A DNA stretch of 64,000 bases from contig JAQFVV010006508.1 in the NCBI GenBank assembly GCA_028023455.1, positions 331,501 to 395,500 of the forward strand. The letters run 5' to 3'. Source of the stretch: Epiperipatus broadwayi. Taxonomy: Eukaryota > Onychophora > Udeonychophora > Euonychophora > Peripatidae. Shown here piece after piece: positions 59,521 to 64,000 of this stretch (positions within the stretch are counted from its first letter, which is position 1; every line of letters begins with the position of its first letter). The notes beneath the pieces are model-generated. The model made no database searches, was not told where the DNA came from, and was given only the letters and a program-made list of their open reading frames with translations. The translations under genes were made by a program, and so were the position numbers.

Positions 59521-61275
59521 ATGGAGTCGAAAGACTCGTTGCTTCTAAATCAATAGACAAACGTAAGTGAGTCTACAAATAATTCTGTTATGTCTAATAA
59601 TAATTCATCATTTCAAACTGAAGATGTTCAAATTACAATCAATAACCAAAATAAATCAAATAACACAATTCAAACTAGCAATCAAGTGAAACCGCAAGCA
59701 AAGCTAATGAAACCTTGAAAAACGTTCGGCTCTGTTAACGTTCAAACAAGCATGCAAAAGTCTATCGAAAACATGGACAGTTTCCCAAAATTACCAAAAA
59801 CAACTAATAATATTAATTCTAATAACCTTATGCAAGAATCAGACAATAATCAACATTTTTTCAAACAAGATCTAAAGGAAAATCAAATAAAAGAAAATAA
59901 TTTGTATGCTAGAGCAGTTAAATCTCATGCCGATAATATTACCAGTAACGTGCAAAATTCAACTGAATGCTTAACAGAAGTATTAAGCCTAGAAAATGAT
60001 AACAAAGATGAATAAAATAATGTGAATATAATACCAGATGATACCCAATTAATTACTTTGGAATTATATGCTCAGTACACAAATAATTTTAACCAAACCA
60101 TACCTCAAAGTCTCTTTAGATCGTTCCAAAAATTTCATAGCGAGAAAACGTTAATAATGGCAGTTACAAACACGGAATATGATTTATTTAAATTTCCTAT
60201 ATATGAATTTTATCAACTTTTGACTGAAAAAAAAATATGGACATTTATTTATAAAATATTATACCATCCTAATAATAGATATTTATGCATAGAATTCCAT
60301 AATAAAACGCAAAGGAATATTTTCAAAAATAATATTAAATTTTTGAACTCAAGAATCCTTTGTTACATCAATATGGAGCGACCCCTATCTCTACAAGGAA
60401 GAATCAAAAACTGCCACGTTGATTTTAATGAAATTGACTTGCAATTAATTCTTTCAATATACGGGAAAATAACAAACTTTAAATATCTGTGTGATAAAAA
60501 TGCAGTTTTACCAGTATTTTTAAATATTGCGACGTTTAGCATAACATTAAACAAGAATGTTACACCTAGTGATATACCAACTGTACATGAAACGGACATC
60601 TCACCAGTAATCATCACTTTCAGAGGTTTACCACCCCAGTGCTTTCATTGCCAACAACGATCACATTTAATACAAGACTGCCTTACCAATGTATGTCAAA
60701 AAAGCGTATTATAACACTCGAGAACACATCGTTGCTGGAGCCAATTAAATACAACAAAATATAACGAAAATATCAACATCAAAATAACACCAACTTTAAG
60801 TCAAACAGGAGATAATGATAATACCCAAACAGAGTTACCACAAACCCGGGATTCATCAACCTTGATTATCTCTGACAAACAATCAATACCAATACACCTG
60901 GATGTACCAATAATTAGTAACCCAGAACTTGATGATGAGAATATTAGCTCATCCTCATCAAGTGAGCTTGAAGATATTTTCGTGGAAGATTCCATTCCGT
61001 TTCAATTAGTAACAAAAAATAAAAAAATTGCAAAAAGAAAAAAGGGAATTGATGTAACTGAATTGATTCAAGATAATAATAATCAATCTACCGCTATAAA
61101 ATGTAAATCACCAGTGAATCATGCTCCAACAAAGCAATACATTCCATTTAAAAAGAAAATAAAATCTAATAACTCTGACCTCCAAATAACAGGAACTCCA
61201 ACGGACACACACATTCGGATAGACAATTGCGTTCAGTTGCTTCCACTTCAACACCACAACAGCAGGTATATTTAG
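59521..61275 (+). pseudogene. LINE copy C ORF1 (CCHC protein)
   Basis: One continuous frame from ATG 59521 to 61275 (585 codons) broken only by TAG at 59554, TGA at 59716, TAA at 60013 and TAA at 60712. The N-terminal third is Asn/Gln/Ser-rich. The middle (60022-60620) holds NFNQTIPQSLFRSFQKFHSEK and a globular-looking part. The knuckle CFHCQQRSHLIQDC (60640-60681) is followed by an acidic Ser-rich segment (SSSSSELED) and a basic stretch (KKIAKRKKG). Role: LINE RNA binding and packaging. Three different stop codons argue against a variant genetic code. Confidence 0.85.
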
Positions 61276-61920
61276 CTGGTGTTGATATCCACAGAAGAAC
61301 ACATAAGAAAATAAAAATTAATACTGAACACACATCAGATAATCCTAATGCAAATTATCCTGGACACATTAAACCAAACAAAACTTAGTGATATATCATA
61401 AATGAAGAACTATATCCAACCGTTTTTATTTTATTTTTATTTTATCCAATTTGTGTTAAATACTCTGTTGTAATGATTTTTTTGTTAATTTTTATGTTTG
61501 GTAGTGGTTCATTGCTGATTACACTTACCCAGCTAAAATACATATATCACATTAATAATATTATACACACACTACATGACAAACAACTACACATAATTAC
61601 ATCTTATACCCATAAACTAAATAAACATAAACTTTATAATAAACAAACACATATATCTATAAATTATAAACTCACTAATACATTTTTCCTTTTATTATTA
61701 AACATGCTATATCTATTCTCATTATATACTATACAAAATTATTACCTTCCTTTAACATCCTATCCCACTGTTACATTGGATAGACTGTTCCAGTCTTCAT
61801 ATAACTATACTTACTCCATAAAATCTTACTTTCCACTACCAAGATTATTAACAACTACAAACATTATGCATATACAACAAATTACCATAAACATTGTACA
61901 ATCTAGAATTACTCATGCTA
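61276..61920 (+). other. Spacer between ORF1 and ORF2 of LINE copy C
   Basis: AT-rich. A 153-codon plus-strand frame at 61473-61934 is rich in Ile, Leu, Thr, Tyr and His with hydrophobic stretches (LLLLNMLYLFSL). It overlaps the start of the endonuclease in another frame. It may be chance, an N-terminal part of ORF2, or an extra small ORF. Confidence 0.4.
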
Positions 61921-62843
61921 GTATCAATTACTGAAGTTAATGTCAGAGGGATAAACTCACCCCATAGAATGTTTGTCATTACCAGCTGGATTTGGTAATT
62001 CACACCACATATTCTTTTTTTTTACAGAAACCAAATGCTCAGTAAGTTCTCCTTTTAAACCTGAGCAGCATCTTGCCAAGTTTGGATATACCAGATTTTC
62101 CACATCAAACTATTCAGCTGCAGGAATAGTAGTACTCATCAATAGGAATTATCCATTGCAATCTTTCAACATCTTATATATTGATCAACACATGATTATC
62201 ATCACTCTTCATAATGCAGCATGCACAATAAATATTATAGCATTATACTTATATAATCAACCAATACTCATACACCAGCTTATTAACATAATTAATTTAA
62301 CACTAGCAACAAATCCACACCCCATAATTCTCTTGGGTGACTTTAATATGTCATACCAAGACTTTATGATGAAATATCTTCATAAAATTAACAAAAGGCT
62401 AATGAGCTCAGAAGGTTTCTTTTCATCAAATACAATATCATTTTTCACTAAAAATCATTCATCACTAATAGATCTACTCTTTTACTCTCCTGAATTGCAC
62501 TTTATAATTACACCCTCCCTAAACCCAGTAGCTTTTTCTGACCATCATGCCCTTAATGTCGTATTAAATTTAGATATGCAGATACACTCAACACTTTTAC
62601 TGAACAATACCACCCGTTTATTATTAAAAACAAATGCTCCTGAAGCCATAATATCTAATGCATACATTTATTTTTAAAAAAAATGACATACTTTCACTCC
62701 AACCAACAGAAGCTTGGTTTTCCTTCATTAATATTTTAGCTTCTAACATCAAACATTATACTGCAAGAAATCCTTCTCCTACTGCACTTAACAAAAAATT
62801 AGATATACTGCATATGAAGCTAAAAAGCACACCTATCAGCTGA
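61921..62843 (+). pseudogene. LINE copy C ORF2 endonuclease
   Basis: Apurinic-type endonuclease. VNVRGIN near 61936-61956 (catalytic Asn) is followed by one frameshift; the 234-codon frame at 61973-62677 then carries ETKC (catalytic Glu), AAGIVVLINRNYPL, ILLGDFNMSYQDF near 62325-62365 (catalytic Asp/Asn, intact), SSLIDLLFYSPEL and FSDHHALNVV near 62535 (catalytic Asp-His). A second frameshift at about 62670 leads to the linker frame 62658-62843. All core catalytic residues are visible, but the frame is broken. Confidence 0.88.
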
Positions 62844-62861
62844 AATTCAGTTAGTACCATA

Positions 62862-64000
62862 ATGTTACTAAAGCAAGAGTTCAAACAGACACAACTTACA
62901 CTAGCTAATTATCTTTCTATTAAAAAAGCCAAAAATTTTTTTTTAAAAAACACCCATGACAGGTCAAGGGCATATATCAAATGGGCATTAGGCTATAACT
63001 CTAATATAACCACACCCTCATCCATATTAATAAATGATAAAGTGATTACCAGAATAAATATGCTTCCACCAATTAAACAATATTTTAAAACTAAATTTCA
63101 AAAGCTACCTATGCCAATTCTCGCTCCACTTTATTTTGGTATGTCACAAACTATCCTTAATATATCTAAAGAAGACATTACAAATAAATTAAAAACTATT
63201 CCAAACAACTTGCATCCAGGAACACATGCCATTCCGAAATTTTTGCTTGAACACCTTAGCCACTTTACTATTCCCATAATTTACAATATGCTACATTACT
63301 TGTCAAATGAAATTCATAATATAGAACTACTCTATCCTGTGTCACTAGTGCCCTTTCTAAAAAAACCTTTACTACCCTCCCCTCTCAATAATCTTAGACC
63401 TATATCTATGTCCCCACTAATCATTAAAATAATAGAATCCATTATTAAAGATAAAATCCAGCCTCTTATATTACCTACTCTATCTAAATTTCAGTTTGCC
63501 AAAAAAAGCTCATCCATCCCCGAGGCTCATGTCTTATTTAGGGCACTAACTGATAACATTCGCCACCATAGAAAAGCTGCACCTATTGCAGTACAATTAG
63601 ATATTGAAGCTGCCTTTGATTCTGTGCCTATTGAAAAACTCTTAGAAGTACTTGGTAGTCATGGAATCCCAATTCCAATTATGTATATTTTAGCTAATCT
63701 CTTTATAAATAGAAACATACACATTACCTTAAATGGAAAAATGTCATCAGAATTCACTCCACATAATTCAATTCCCCAAGGTTCACCCCTTAGTGCCCTC
63801 CTCTTCATCACCTACATTAATCCCCTCTTACTTCAAATTGAAACTGAACTACCGGGAATACAAACAATTTTTTTTAAACCATACAATTAATCATATTTCA
63901 TTCATGGATGACATAACTGTTTTTCTTCCCTCACAGAAATTGTTACCAAAACTACATAACATATTAAAAAAATACACAAAAGATTATACTCTAAAATTCA
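62862..64000 (+). pseudogene. LINE copy C ORF2 reverse transcriptase, partial
   Basis: A 342-codon open frame (62862-63890) contains SRAYIKWALGY, HPGTHAIPKFLLEHL, LRPISMSPLIIKIIES, KFQFAKKSSSIPEAHV, VQLDIEAAFDSVPIEKLL (motif A) and SIPQGSPLSALLFITYINP (motif B). A frameshift near 63880 moves FMDD (63901-63912, catalytic box, Phe for the usual Tyr or Ala) to another frame. The window ends just after it. This is the best-preserved RT in the window. Confidence 0.92.

Larger units (their letters stand above)
59319..64000 (+). mobile_element. LINE copy C, youngest copy, cut by the window end
   Basis: A two-ORF non-LTR retrotransposon in the same orientation as copy B. It has a 5' UTR of about 200 bases, ORF1 with only four in-frame stops over 585 codons, a spacer of about 645 bases, and ORF2 with endonuclease and most of the RT before the window ends. 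It is better preserved than A and B. Its start abuts (TAG)n. Confidence 0.9.

Noticed and set aside
59554-60714. Stop-codon reassignment to explain in-frame stops in LINE copy C ORF1
   Set aside because: TAG, TGA and TAA all occur in the frame, and ORF2 also has frameshifts, so ordinary decay is the simpler explanation.

Overview
This window looks like nuclear DNA from an AT-rich metazoan. The support is a dense mixture of animal-type transposable elements: two-ORF LINEs with an apurinic-type endonuclease, a Penelope-like reverse transcriptase, a Ty3/gypsy pol remnant, a pogo/Tigger-type DNA transposon with TA target duplications, and a tRNA-headed SINE-like family with (TA)n(GT)n tracts. Very long perfect (TA)n tracts are also frequent. 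No conserved single-copy host gene, rRNA, convincing tRNA gene, operon or CRISPR array can be recognised. The species cannot be named from the sequence. The element mix would fit a lophotrochozoan such as a mollusc, but that is only a guess.

Layout. 1-4.5 kb: AT-rich unique-looking sequence with a 160-bp direct duplication and the first copy of a dispersed repeat. 4.5-8.4 kb: an eroded coding-like stretch, then the second copy of that repeat, split by an inverted and tandem SINE cluster. 8.5-8.8 kb: a long hairpin. 11.9-15.2 kb: a gypsy RT/RNase H/integrase remnant split by a second SINE cluster. 16.87-18.97 kb: an end-to-end pogo/Tigger element. 21.1-22.5 kb: a Penelope-like remnant. 23-34 kb: mostly AT-rich non-coding sequence with (TA)n tracts, a possible LTR-like block near 29 kb and a SINE at 32.1 kb. 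34.23-36.60 kb: a 2.37-kb element with about 340-bp terminal inverted repeats and TA flanks. 37-46.7 kb: (TA)n tracts, palindromes, two more SINE loci and a foldback element at 42.2 kb. 46.9-49.1 kb: LINE copy A. 49.1-52.9 kb: AT-rich sequence. 52.9-64 kb: a retroelement block in which a minus-strand LINE tail and two full-length-type LINE copies (B and C, head to tail) lie between long (TAA)n, (TTA)n and (TAG)n arrays.

How the parts fit together. The window records nested transposition rather than a pathway. LINE copies B and C each encode a CCHC ORF1 and an endonuclease/RT ORF2. Both start directly after a trinucleotide array, and copy B also ends directly before one. SINE insertions split older repeats. 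Many (TA)n tracts sit at the centre of perfect palindromes of flanking sequence, which points to a recurrent foldback or template-switch process, or to an assembly artefact. The most useful follow-ups are the LINE/trinucleotide association, the YY1-like motif at the 5' end of copy C, the palindromes, the 2.37-kb inverted-repeat element, and a homopolymer-smeared repeat near 44.6 kb that may be an assembly error.
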